Positions 1 to 8,245 of a stretch of DNA of 64,000 bases are shown here, one piece after another; the first letter of the stretch is position 1; each line of letters begins with the position of its first letter. A program made the position numbers and the translations under genes. The DNA lies in assembly GCF_900103805.1 (NCBI RefSeq), contig NZ_FNIB01000008.1, forward strand, positions 124,001 to 188,000. Reading direction: 5' to 3'. Source of the DNA: Cryobacterium flavum (lineage in GTDB: Bacteria > Actinomycetota > Actinomycetes > Actinomycetales > Microbacteriaceae). Below the pieces are notes generated by a model. It had not been told where the DNA came from, searched no databases, and saw nothing but the letters and a program-made list of their open reading frames with translations.

Positions 1-2571
1 CTGAATCCGGGCCTCGGCGACGGAGCGGTCGGCCGCGGCGAGCACGGCCGGAAGCGTTTCGGCAACGCGGGAGGCGGCATCCACTTGGCGGCGACGAATG
101 ACCGCGCGACGCGCTGCGGCCTCAGCGGCCGTGCGGTCGTCCTCGAGCTGACGGGTGAGTGTTGCGACGCGGTCAGCGCCTGCGCGCACGCGTTCACGGG
201 CGGTTTCCACCTGGAGCCGGTTCTCGACCTCGGTCTCGCGGGCGGCCTCAAGTTCGGTGTACACAGCGTCCCGCAGGGTCGCGTCGAGGATGGGCCGTGG
301 CTGGGACCGGGCAGTGTCGAGTGCAGCGGCTGCCCGCGCCGCGACAGCCTCGGCTTCGGTGCCGGCCGTGCTCGCGAGCTGCAGAGCGGCGGAGACCCGG
401 TCGACGTCGGCGGCGGCGGCATCCGTTTGCACCACGAGTCGTCCGCGACGTTCGGTCACCGTGGCGAGCTGAGTTTCGAAGGCGCGCAGGGCAGCCCGTG
501 CGCTGACCGACTGCTCTTTGTAGGCCTGCAACAGGGTGCGCTGTTCGGAGAACTCACAGCGCACCCGTTCGATCTGCGAGGTGACGGCCGCGAGCCTCTC
601 GGCCGCCACGTCTCGCTCCGCAACGAGTTCGAGCTTGCTCTGTCTGGAGCCGGACCCGCCGCTCACGACCCACGGGCTCAAGACCTCGCCCGCCAGCGTG
701 ATGAGCGTGAGACCCTGAGGCAGCTCGGCCGCTCGAGCCACGGCAAGATCGTCGGCGATGACGGTCTGAGCCAGCAGGCCGCGCAGGCCGGCCGGGCCGT
801 CGATGACCGCGTTCGCCCAGCGTATGCCCGACGGCGCACCCAATTCGATGGTCGGCGCCGCGCTGTCGTCGCCGTTGGCCACGATCAGCTCAACCCGCCC
901 GAAGTCGTCGTTTTCGGCCTGAACGAGGGCAGCGAGGGCGGCGTCGCGGTTGTCGGCCAGCACGGCATCGGCAAGAGAGCCGAGGGCGGCGGCGATCGCC
1001 GCTTCGAACCCTGGCTGCACCCGCACGTGGTCGGCCACGAGGCCACGGATGCCGGCCAGCTTCGCGCCGAGCAACGCCGAGGAGCCGTCTTTCTGATCGA
1101 GCGCGAGGGAGAACGCACCCTGCCGTGCCGCCTGGGCGTCCCGTTCCCGCTCATGGCCGTGCAGCTCGTCGCGCAGACGCTCCACCTCGGCCTCAACACC
1201 CTGAACCGCAGCCTGCGCCAGCTCGAATGCCGCGGCCAGCTCGCCGGAGTCCGGTTCACCGGCTGGCGCAGCGGACTGCAACTCGTCAAGTTGCAGCTGC
1301 GCCTTCATGCTGCGTTCGGTCGCCGCGTCACGGGCATTCTGCTGCCGCAACTGCTCACCACGTACGGCAGCCAGCCGCGATGCTGCCGTCTCGGATTGCC
1401 CGGTCAGGTGGGAGATGTCGAGGTCGTGCCGAGAGACGAGTGCTGCCTGGGCTGCAATATCTTCGTCGACCGCGTCGAGCCTCGACCGGGCTGCCGCGCT
1501 CTGCCCTCGTGAGTCGTCCCAGCCGATTTGAGCCATGCCGATGCCCGCGCGCAGCTGCTCTACCTCGGCGGCAGCCTCGGTCAGCATGGTGGGGGTGACG
1601 CTCGAGACGAGGCCGGTCGACTCGGCCTGCGAACCCAATAATGCCAGCCGCTGGTTGGCTAGGGTGAAGAGCCCGCGTAGTCGTTCCTGCACCGACTCCA
1701 GGGCATAGCTGGTGCGGCGTGCCAGGTCGACGGCGTCTCCCACTTGGGCGAGTTCGAGCCGCTGCACCCGAGCCTGTTTCTGCGAAAGCTGCTCCTGCAG
1801 CACGACCCGCTCGGTGTGGCGTTCACTCTCGGTGCGATTGTGCGCGTCGAGCGCAGTGCGCAGCGTCACGACATCGTCAGCGAGCAGGCGGGCGCGGGCA
1901 TCTCGCACGACGGCGGCGATGGTCTGAGCCTCCCGCGCGATTTCGGCCTGGTGTCCGAGCGGTTTGAGCTGGCGGCGAATCTCTCCCGCGAGGTCGCTCA
2001 ATCGGGTGAGGTTGGTCTGCATGGCGTCGAGCTTGCGCAGGGTTTTTTCTTTGCGGCGGCGGTGTTTGAGAATGCCGGCGGCCTCTTCGATGAAGCCGCG
2101 GCGTTCCTCCGGGGTCGCGCGCAGCACGGCGTCGAGCTGGCCCTGCCCGACGATGACGTGCATCTCGCGGCCGAGGCCGGAGTCGCTGAGCAATTCTTGT
2201 ACGTCGAGCAGCCGGCAGGTGCGCCCGTTGATGGCGTACTCGCTCGCGCCGTTGCGAAAGAGCGTGCGTGAAATGGTGACTTCGGAGTAATCGATCGGCA
2301 GGGCGCCGTCGCTGTTGTCGATGGTGAGGATGACCTCGGCCCGGCCGAGCGGACCGCGGGTCGACGTGCCGGCGAAGATGACGTCTTCCATCTTGCCGCC
2401 GCGCAAGGTTTTCACGCCCTGCTCCCCCATCACCCAGGCGAGGGCATCGACGACGTTGGACTTGCCCGACCCGTTCGGACCGACGACGCAGGTAACGCCT
2501 TGCTCAAAGGCGAACGTCGTCGGCTGGGCAAACGACTTGAACCCCTTGAGGGTGAGGCTCTTCAGATACAA
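1..2571 (-). CDS. smc: Chromosome segregation protein SMC (3' part outside window)
   Basis: SMC is the ATPase of the bacterial condensin complex with ScpA/ScpB; it organises the chromosome and helps segregation. The start is TTG at 2571, preceded by GGAAGG about 8 bases upstream, with no better in-frame start. The N-terminal ABC head shows Walker A GPNGSGKSN at residues 31-39. A hinge-like stretch rich in Gly/Ala (GFEAAIAAALGSL) sits near residue 521, flanked by long charged coiled-coil sequence. The 857 codons present compare with about 1180 in complete proteins, so the C-terminal coiled coil and the signature/Walker B half lie beyond the left edge. Its position downstream of rnc-mutM is the usual actinobacterial order, though three other genes lie between mutM and smc here. 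The open frame runs uninterrupted to the window edge. Confidence 0.95.
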   Translation of the reverse strand, partial: MYLKSLTLKGFKSFAQPTTFAFEQGVTCVVGPNGSGKSNVVDALAWVMGEQGVKTLRGGKMEDVIFAGTSTRGPLGRAEVILTIDNSDGALPIDYSEVTISRTLFRNGASEYAINGRTCRLLDVQELLSDSGLGREMHVIVGQGQLDAVLRATPEERRGFIEEAAGILKHRRRKEKTLRKLDAMQTNLTRLSDLAGEIRRQLKPLGHQAEIAREAQTIAAVVRDARARLLADDVVTLRTALDAHNRTESERHTERVVLQEQLSQKQARVQRLELAQVGDAVDLARRTSYALESVQERLRGLFTLANQRLALLGSQAESTGLVSSVTPTMLTEAAAEVEQLRAGIGMAQIGWDDSRGQSAAARSRLDAVDEDIAAQAALVSRHDLDISHLTGQSETAASRLAAVRGEQLRQQNARDAATERSMKAQLQLDELQSAAPAGEPDSGELAAAFELAQAAVQGVEAEVERLRDELHGHERERDAQAARQGAFSLALDQKDGSSALLGAKLAGIRGLVADHVRVQPGFEAAIAAALGSLADAVLADNRDAALAALVQAENDDFGRVELIVANGDDSAAPTIELGAPSGIRWANAVIDGPAGLRGLLAQTVIADDLAVARAAELPQGLTLITLAGEVLSPWVVSGGSGSRQSKLELVAERDVAAERLAAVTSQIERVRCEFSEQRTLLQAYKEQSVSARAALRAFETQLATVTERRGRLVVQTDAAAADVDRVSAALQLASTAGTEAEAVAARAAAALDTARSQPRPILDATLRDAVYTELEAARETEVENRLQVETARERVRAGADRVATLTRQLEDDRTAAEAAARRAVIRRRQVDAASRVAETLPAVLAAADRSVAEARIQ

Positions 2572-2809
2572 CGTGAGACCCTTCCGGTCGGTCGCGGCGA
2601 GTACTGGTCTCGGGGCTGATTCAACGGTACCGTGCCCCACCGACACTGGCCGGGACATCCGCTCGTGCCCGGTGTGGCGTACCCAACTGCGGAGAATCCA
2701 TGGAACACAGCATCCTTTCCGGTGATTTCGGGTCGCAAAGCGAAAATCGCCGCGGTTCTGCACGAATCGACCGCACGCACCCGAGTGGGTCGCACTACTC
2801 TGGCGTAGC

Positions 2810-3912
2810 ATGACCGACTTCTCGATCGACGAACTCGACATTCCCGCCGGGGCGACCGCGCCCGGCTGGCCCGATTTCGAGGCTGTTGCCGCGCTCCGTA
2901 ACGAAATCGAAGCGCACGGGTTCGGCACGACCGAACTCAACTATTCGGCTGCTGAGCTGCTGCCGGTGTGGCTCGCCACGAAACACGATCCCAAGCGCAT
3001 GTTCGTAGCACGCGTCGGCGGTGCTGTCGTCGGCCGGGCCGCCTATGAGACCTTGCAGGGCCCGAACGACGATCATGCCTGGCTGATCGCACAGGTACTG
3101 CCGGCCTGGCGCAATCGCGGCATCGGCACCGCCCTCGCCGATCGCGTCGAGCTGCTCGCCGCCACCGAGAATCGGCACGAACTGATCGTCTACACGGTGT
3201 CAGCGGATGCCCGGGCGAACGCCTGACCGCCCCGACCGGCTTCGGGTCGGTCCCGCTCGGTAACTCCGAAGTGCGATTTCTCCTCACCCGGGGCTTCCGG
3301 CTCGAGCAGGTGGAGCGCGGTAGCCGACTCGCGCTGCCCGCCGACGAGAGCGTGATCCGCCGCTTCCGAGCGGATGCCGCGGCGCACGCCGGCGGCGACT
3401 ACACCGTGCACTGCTGGAGTGAGGCGACTCCCCCGCCCTGGCGCGACGATCTCGCTCTGCTCTATACGCGCATGAGCACGGATGCCCCTACCGCCGGCCT
3501 CGAAGAGCCCGAAGATGTCTGGAGCATCGAGCGGCTGGTCGACGAGGAGACTTCCCGCGTCGGCAGCCCGCGTCGAATGCTCACCGCGGCCGCGCTGCAC
3601 GAGCCGATCGGTCACCTGGTCGCGTTCACCCAGCTGTCGGTGCCGGCCGAAAGTGACTGCTCCGTCGGCCAGGAGGACACGCTCGTGCTGCGCGAGCATC
3701 GTGGGAACCGCCTTGGCATGCTGCTGAAAACAGCGAATCTGGAGTATCTCGCGCAGGAGAGCCCGGGGCATCCGTCGGTGACGACATTCAACGCTGAAGA
3801 GAACCGGCACATGCTGGCCGTCAACGAGGCGCTCGGTTTTGTACCGATGGGTTACGAGGGCGCCTGGAAACGCGTCGTGCCTCCGCCGGAACCGTCGAAT
3901 CCCCCCGTTTGA
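2810..3912 (+). pseudogene. Tandem-domain GNAT acetyltransferase, interrupted by a frameshift
   Basis: Two adjacent open stretches encode the two halves of one double-GNAT protein. The first (2810-3226) begins MTDFSIDEL and contains the acetyl-CoA loop RNRGIGTAL; it stops at TGA 3224-3226. The second is in the -1 frame, open from about 3199, and continues the same chain (LTAPTGFGSVPL then RFLLTRGFRLEQVERG) through a second GNAT domain with a RGNRLGMLLK loop, ending at 3912. Adding one base in the run around 3207-3213 (gatgcccggg) would restore a single protein of about 366 residues. No convincing slippery heptamer is present, so this is a real pseudogene or a sequencing error. A TACTCT -10 box lies 8 bases before the ATG, suggesting leaderless transcription. 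The substrate is unknown. Confidence 0.75.
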
Positions 3913-3952
3913 GGCAGTGCTAGCCTTGCGGTTTCAGTCTGAGGGGGTTCTG

Positions 3953-4870
3953 GTGATTGTACTTACACGGATGAAAGCGATAGGTCCGGTGTCATACCTT
4001 ATCGTCGGGATGCTCGCGGCGATCGTCGGGCTGCTGCCCTGGCTGGTCACCGGGATGCACCTTCCCATTCAGAATTTGTGGGCCGTCGACTCCGTTCCGG
4101 AGGACATGCCGATCGCCCTGCTGCCGTTCAGCCAGTACACCATCACCCTCATCGTCGCCCTGATCGTGACCGGGTCAGCGCTGGCCGGCGGCTTCGCTCG
4201 GTTGACGCGCGCGCAGCACCCCCGATTCGCATTCGCCGCGATCATGATCGGAGTGCTGCTCGTGCAGGTCCTTGCCATCATGCAGACCGCAGTCACAGTC
4301 GCCAGCGGACTCGCTGAGAGCCCGGCCGCGAAGGTCTACCTGCTCGCTCTGACCCTCGGAACCATTGCTGCCAACGTGATCGGACTGCTTATTCTGGTGC
4401 TCATCGCCCGAGCGCCTGCCGCCGGTGCGACGGTGGGCGTGAGCCTGGCCGCTGTCACGGTCAGTGTCTGGCTGGGCGCGCTCATCGCGCATCCGTTCGA
4501 CTTTGACGTATCGCAAACGGGCAGGGCCCTGCTGAGCGCCACCCGATGGGTTCCGGCCGTCATCGTGGGGCTCGCCGTGGCGTGGTGCGGCCTGGCAACG
4601 ATTGGCCGGGTGGCTGCGGCGATCGTCAGTTTTCTTGCCCTCTGGATCGGACCTGCACTGTTCACGGCAGTCAGCGCCGCCGCGGGAACTCGTGTGCTTG
4701 CTGCCTACCCGGCTGAGATGCTCGATTACGGCGTGCAGGTGTTCTTCAGCGCGCTGGGTGTGAAGGGCGGATCCGCCGCGCTCCTGATCCCAGCGGTCAT
4801 CGTGATGGTTCTCGGCCTGACTGTGCGCTGGGCGCTGAGGCGACGGCGCCTCCAGGCCGCTCTGGCCTAA
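3953..4870 (+). CDS. Polytopic membrane protein of unknown function
   Basis: I do not recognise a named family. The protein has about 305 residues and roughly eight hydrophobic segments, beginning with one near residues 10-35 (SYLIVGMLAAIVGLLPWLV) and ending with a basic tail (RWALRRRRLQ), so the C-terminus is probably cytoplasmic. The GTG at 3953 is chosen because GAGGGGG lies 5 bases upstream; an in-frame ATG at 3971 is the alternative. It follows the broken double-GNAT gene by 40 bases in the same direction and could share its transcript. No catalytic motif is visible. Confidence 0.75.
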   Translation: MIVLTRMKAIGPVSYLIVGMLAAIVGLLPWLVTGMHLPIQNLWAVDSVPEDMPIALLPFSQYTITLIVALIVTGSALAGGFARLTRAQHPRFAFAAIMIGVLLVQVLAIMQTAVTVASGLAESPAAKVYLLALTLGTIAANVIGLLILVLIARAPAAGATVGVSLAAVTVSVWLGALIAHPFDFDVSQTGRALLSATRWVPAVIVGLAVAWCGLATIGRVAAAIVSFLALWIGPALFTAVSAAAGTRVLAAYPAEMLDYGVQVFFSALGVKGGSAALLIPAVIVMVLGLTVRWALRRRRLQAALA

Positions 4871-4924
4871 CGCCCCGGCGACCGCGCCAGCAAGACCATC
4901 ACGCGACCTCGATTGGTTCAGAGC

Positions 4925-5398
4925 TCACCCGAACTCGTAGAAGATCAATTCGTCGGACCGGGACACTTCTGTGAACCCGGCTTTCACGAGGACTCCTTGC
5001 GATGCATAGTTTTTGAGGTCAGTGTCTGCCTTGATCTGCACGGCTCCATTCCTCAAAGCACACTGAGTCGCGGCGATGAGGGCCTCGGTGGCGAGCCCTC
5101 GTCCCCGAACAGATTCCACCAGGCCGTAGCCGATTTCAACCGAACCTTTCACGTCGGGAGGGCCAAAGAACCCGATGCCGCCCACCGCGACATCGCCGTC
5201 GTTGATCCGGATTGAATAGAGCGTGAAGATTGCTTCGCCCTCGCGGGATTCGGCGAGGGCTCGGAGTGGATTCAACTCATCGTCCAACGGATAGTCCGCA
5301 TGCCAGACATCGTCGGGTTCAGGCTTTCGGTAAACAATGCGCTGAGCCTCCCACGGAGTCAGGGGATGCAGCGTCAACCGATCTGTAACGATATCCAT
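4925..5398 (-). CDS. GNAT-family N-acetyltransferase
   Basis: A single-domain acetyltransferase of 157 residues starting at the ATG that reads MDIVTDRLTLHPLTP, the usual N-terminus of RimJ/RimL-like GNAT proteins. The acetyl-CoA-binding motif A is visible as ESVRGRGLATEAL near residues 98-110, after the strand VEIGYGLV, and motif B contains the expected AGFTEV. A longer frame upstream is open to 5497, but that extra segment is Arg/Pro-rich and not family-like. It sits alone, convergent with the membrane protein at 3953-4870. The substrate (ribosomal protein, amino acid or small molecule) cannot be inferred. Confidence 0.85.
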   Translation of the reverse strand: MDIVTDRLTLHPLTPWEAQRIVYRKPEPDDVWHADYPLDDELNPLRALAESREGEAIFTLYSIRINDGDVAVGGIGFFGPPDVKGSVEIGYGLVESVRGRGLATEALIAATQCALRNGAVQIKADTDLKNYASQGVLVKAGFTEVSRSDELIFYEFG

Positions 5399-5787
5399 GA
5401 CCGAAGATTGGCAGAGCTGACACCCAGATGCCACTCTCGGGCGGGATACTACGGTCGCGCGGGGGCTGCGCCGCTGCGCGGGAGGCGGAACTCGCACGCA
5501 CTGGCGCAGGTCCAGCGCGACGCGTTGCGCTGGAGTTCTGGCCAGGCCCGAACTCCCGCGAACTGGCGCAGTCCCCGCGCAGCGCGACGGGGCTCATCCG
5601 CTCTGGCGCCGTAGGTCCCGCGCAGCGCGCAGCGCCGAAGGTCCCGCGCAGCGCGAGGCGGTCGAACGGATGCCCGCTGCCCGCGGTCCCGCGCAATGGC
5701 GCAGGTCGAGCATTTTGGCGCACCTCCCGCGCCAGACGGTCGAACTCTTGGCCGGGCGGCGAACGCCCGACAACCAACGTGCTGCGG
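5399..5787. repeat. Gene-free GC-rich tract with short degenerate repeats
   Basis: This 389-base gap between the GNAT gene and mutM has no credible gene. It holds several copies of GGTCCCGCGCAGCGCG: exact at 5614-5629 and 5640-5655, with variants at 5571-5586 and 5685-5701. Related fragments such as TGGCGCAGGTC recur between them. Open frames exist on both strands but encode Arg/Ala/Pro-rich sequence typical of such DNA. It may be an intergenic dispersed repeat family; the wider genome is needed to tell. Confidence 0.6.
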
Positions 5788-6699
5788 CTAGCGCAACCGC
5801 TGGCAGCTGGGGCAGAAGTGCGAGCCGCGGTTCATGAACTGCTCGCGCACCAGAAGGGTGCCGCAGCGGGAGCACGGCGTACCCTGCCGGCCATAGGCCT
5901 CCAGGCTGTGCGCGAAATACCCGGACTGCCCGTTCACGTTCACGTACTGGGCGTCGAAGCTCGTGCCGCCCTCGGCAAGAGCACGCTCCAGAATGGTACG
6001 TACGGCCGCGAGCAGCGTCGTCGCCCTGGCGCGCGACAGCGACGCGGCCGGCTGCTCATAGTGGATGCGCGCGGCAAAGAGCGCCTCGTCGGCGTAGATA
6101 TTGCCGATGCCGCTGATCAGGTTCTGGTCGAGCAGCGCCCGCTTGATGCCGGTGTTCTTGCGCGCGAGGGCCGCCAGAAACATCGGAGACGAGAACGACG
6201 GGTCGATCGGGTCGCGAGCAATGTGCGCGACCTGCGCGGGAAGGCGGTGCTGCCACGCGGCATCCGCTGAAAGCAGCCCTGAGTAGCCGCCGGGCAGCCC
6301 GTCGCTCGTGGCGAGCATAGCGTCGACGGCCATGCTGCCGAAGATTCGCTGGTCGACGAAATTGACCCACAGCTCGCCGTGGGTCGGGTGTTCCAACGTC
6401 AAGCGGATGCGCAACATGCGATCCACCGCCGCGCCCGGCGTGCGCAGCAGCACCTGGCCGCTCATTCCGAGGTGGATGACGAGCGCCCGGCCGCTGTCGA
6501 GGGGAAGCCACAAAAACTTGCCGCGGCGAACGGCGGCAAGGATTCGGTGCCCCGTGAGCTGCTCCGTGAACGATTCAGCCGCCGGAACGTGGCGGCGCAG
6601 GGAACGCTCGTCGAAGATTTCAACCCCGGTGACCAGGGCCCCGGTGACCGCCGGTTGCAGGCCGGAGCGCACGACCTCGACTTCGGGAAGTTCCGGCAC
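5788..6699 (-). CDS. mutM: Formamidopyrimidine-DNA glycosylase (Fpg)
   Basis: This enzyme removes oxidised purines such as 8-oxoguanine and cleaves the abasic site (base excision repair). The chain begins MPELPEVEVV, so after Met removal the catalytic Pro and adjacent Glu are in place. The conserved Lys of the RRGKFL motif is residue 61. The C-terminal zinc finger has all four cysteines at about residues 276, 279, 296 and 299 (CSRC and CPSC). At 303 residues it is slightly longer than the usual 270-290. It starts 4 bases after the rnc stop and is likely cotranscribed with DUF177-rpmF-rnc. Confidence 0.97.
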   Translation of the reverse strand: MPELPEVEVVRSGLQPAVTGALVTGVEIFDERSLRRHVPAAESFTEQLTGHRILAAVRRGKFLWLPLDSGRALVIHLGMSGQVLLRTPGAAVDRMLRIRLTLEHPTHGELWVNFVDQRIFGSMAVDAMLATSDGLPGGYSGLLSADAAWQHRLPAQVAHIARDPIDPSFSSPMFLAALARKNTGIKRALLDQNLISGIGNIYADEALFAARIHYEQPAASLSRARATTLLAAVRTILERALAEGGTSFDAQYVNVNGQSGYFAHSLEAYGRQGTPCSRCGTLLVREQFMNRGSHFCPSCQRLR

Positions 6700-6703
6700 A
6701 GGG

Positions 6704-7396
6704 TTAGAGCGCGTTGAGCTGGTCGATGGCGCCTCGGGCCGCGGCCATTTCAGCGAATTTCTTGCTCGGGCCGACGCCCTGGGCGTTGACGGACAAGCCG
6801 ATGTCGACGGTCGCGACGAACACCTTGGAGTGATCGGGACCGCTGGCTTCGAGCGTGTAGACGGGAACGCCGACGCCTTTACTCGCGGCGAGTTCCTGCA
6901 GGCTCGTCTTCGGGTCCATCAACACACCGAAGTGGCCCGGTTCGGCCAGGAGCGGCTCGATCAGGCGCAACACGAACGCGGTGGCGACGTCGCCACCGGC
7001 GTCGAGAAAAGTCGCTCCGATGAGCGCTTCGACGGTGTCGGCCAGAATGGATGCCTTATCGCGCCCGCCGGTGAGGATTTCGCCTCGGCCGAGTCGAATA
7101 TACTCACCCAAACCCAGGCCGCGAGCGATCTGCGCCAGCGCGGCCGTGGATACCAGACTGGCCCGGCGCTTGGCCAGGTCGCCCTCATCGAGGTTGGGGT
7201 AGGTGCGATAGAGCATCACCGTGACGGCCTGACCCAGAATCGAGTCGCCCAGAAATTCGAGGCGCTCGTTGGTGGGAATTCCGCCGTTTTCGTACGCAAA
7301 CGACCGGTGGGTCAGAGCAAGCTCCAGAATCACCGGTTCAATCTGCACTCCGAGGGTCGCCAACAGGGGCGACCGCTCGGTATCAGCGTTTTTCAT
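6704..7396 (-). CDS. rnc: Ribonuclease III
   Basis: RNase III cleaves double-stranded RNA in rRNA precursors and some mRNAs. The signature NERLEFLGDSILG is at residues 43-55, with acidic metal ligands E47 and D51 and the second acidic cluster in DTVEALIGATFLDAG. A double-stranded RNA-binding domain follows (residues about 160-230, with the GVGPSKKFAEMAAARGA motif). Length 230 is normal. It lies between rpmF (34-base gap) and mutM (4-base gap), the standard actinobacterial arrangement. Confidence 0.97.
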   Translation of the reverse strand: MKNADTERSPLLATLGVQIEPVILELALTHRSFAYENGGIPTNERLEFLGDSILGQAVTVMLYRTYPNLDEGDLAKRRASLVSTAALAQIARGLGLGEYIRLGRGEILTGGRDKASILADTVEALIGATFLDAGGDVATAFVLRLIEPLLAEPGHFGVLMDPKTSLQELAASKGVGVPVYTLEASGPDHSKVFVATVDIGLSVNAQGVGPSKKFAEMAAARGAIDQLNAL

Positions 7397-7429
7397 CGAC
7401 CGATCTCCGGCCCATAGAAAAGCCGCGAC

Positions 7430-7633
7430 TTAAATGTCGGCGACTTTACGGCCCTTGTATTCCATGAACAACGGGGTGCCGGTGGAGTCGGTGACAACCT
7501 TGGCGCGGTGCGGCAGGCTGTAGACGACCTTGCCGCCCTCCATGGTCTTCACGAGGGTGGGAGGCGTGGCCTTCCACTGCGCGCGACGCGAGTGGGTGTT
7601 GGAACGCGACATCTTGCGCTTCGGAACTGCCAT
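7430..7633 (-). CDS. rpmF: 50S ribosomal protein L32
   Basis: A 67-residue ribosomal protein beginning [20 protein letters not shown], the typical L32 N-terminus. It has no cysteines, so it is the zinc-independent form. The ATG at 7633 comes two bases after the stop codon of the DUF177 gene, so translation is probably coupled. A longer frame continues upstream to 7723 but is a shadow inside the DUF177 gene. The DUF177-rpmF pair is conserved across bacteria. Confidence 0.97.
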   Translation of the reverse strand: MAVPKRKMSRSNTHSRRAQWKATPPTLVKTMEGGKVVYSLPHRAKVVTDSTGTPLFMEYKGRKVADI

Positions 7634-7635
7634 GA

Positions 7636-8208
7636 CTACTTCTCTTCTCTGCTGTCTGAAACATGGATGTCCGCACCCATGTCTTTGTCTGTGGAAGCCG
7701 TAAACCCCGCAAGCGCTGACCACCGGGGATCGTAGCGCTCGTCGGAAACGAGTTCGGGTAGTTCGGCAAGCGGTTGTCCGGTCTCACTGTCAAGACCAGG
7801 GCAATCCCGCCGGCATACCGGCTGGAACGGAAGTGCTAACACTACCGCGTCCCGGATCAAAGATTCCAAATCGACATGGTCGTCTAGAATCTCAAACTCG
7901 AAGGCTTCCTCCTGAGGATAACCGAAAAGCTCGGCAAACTGAACTCGAACCGGCAGGTCGATGTCTTTGAGGCATCGGCCGCACTCTCCGAGCGCCCTTG
8001 CATAGACCTCGATGCTCACCAGGATTCCCTCGTGCATCGCCTCGAGGCGCAGCTCGGTCGACAGCGTCGAACCGGCTTTCACGGCCACGAGGCCGGCGCC
8101 GAGGTCGTCGGGAACGACAATATCGAGGTGGCGTTCGTGCATGGTGCCCGGGCGGTTGATGAGGTCACGCACGTCGACCGTGTACGGCGTCTTCTTGAAC
8201 TTAGTCAC
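7636..8208 (-). CDS. DUF177 (YceD-like) protein
   Basis: A family encoded next to rpmF and implicated in 23S rRNA accumulation in other bacteria. The GTG at 8208 ([16 protein letters not shown]) gives 190 residues and matches the family N-terminus. The preceding frame to 8349 overlaps the end of the transglutaminase gene and is not family-like. Two cysteine pairs, GECGRC near residue 94 and CRRDC near residue 147, are placed as in family members and may bind a metal. The ribosome-binding site is weak, so the start is the least certain part. Confidence 0.85.
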   Translation of the reverse strand: MTKFKKTPYTVDVRDLINRPGTMHERHLDIVVPDDLGAGLVAVKAGSTLSTELRLEAMHEGILVSIEVYARALGECGRCLKDIDLPVRVQFAELFGYPQEEAFEFEILDDHVDLESLIRDAVVLALPFQPVCRRDCPGLDSETGQPLAELPELVSDERYDPRWSALAGFTASTDKDMGADIHVSDSREEK

Positions 8209-8245
8209 GGTCGTAAATTGTACGCGCTGCGCGTGGGTGCTTCGT

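Noticed and set aside
85-1512. Long rightward open frame of 475 codons
   Set aside because: It is antisense to smc, whose frame, Walker A and hinge are clear; the translated sequence is Gly/Arg-rich with no family resemblance.
3199-3230. Programmed -1 frameshift in the double-GNAT gene
   Set aside because: No X XXY YYZ slippery site is in register and no stimulatory hairpin is evident, so a plain indel is simpler.
5428-6270. Rightward 280-codon frame across the repeat tract and mutM
   Set aside because: It is antisense to mutM, and the first part is the GC-rich repeat.
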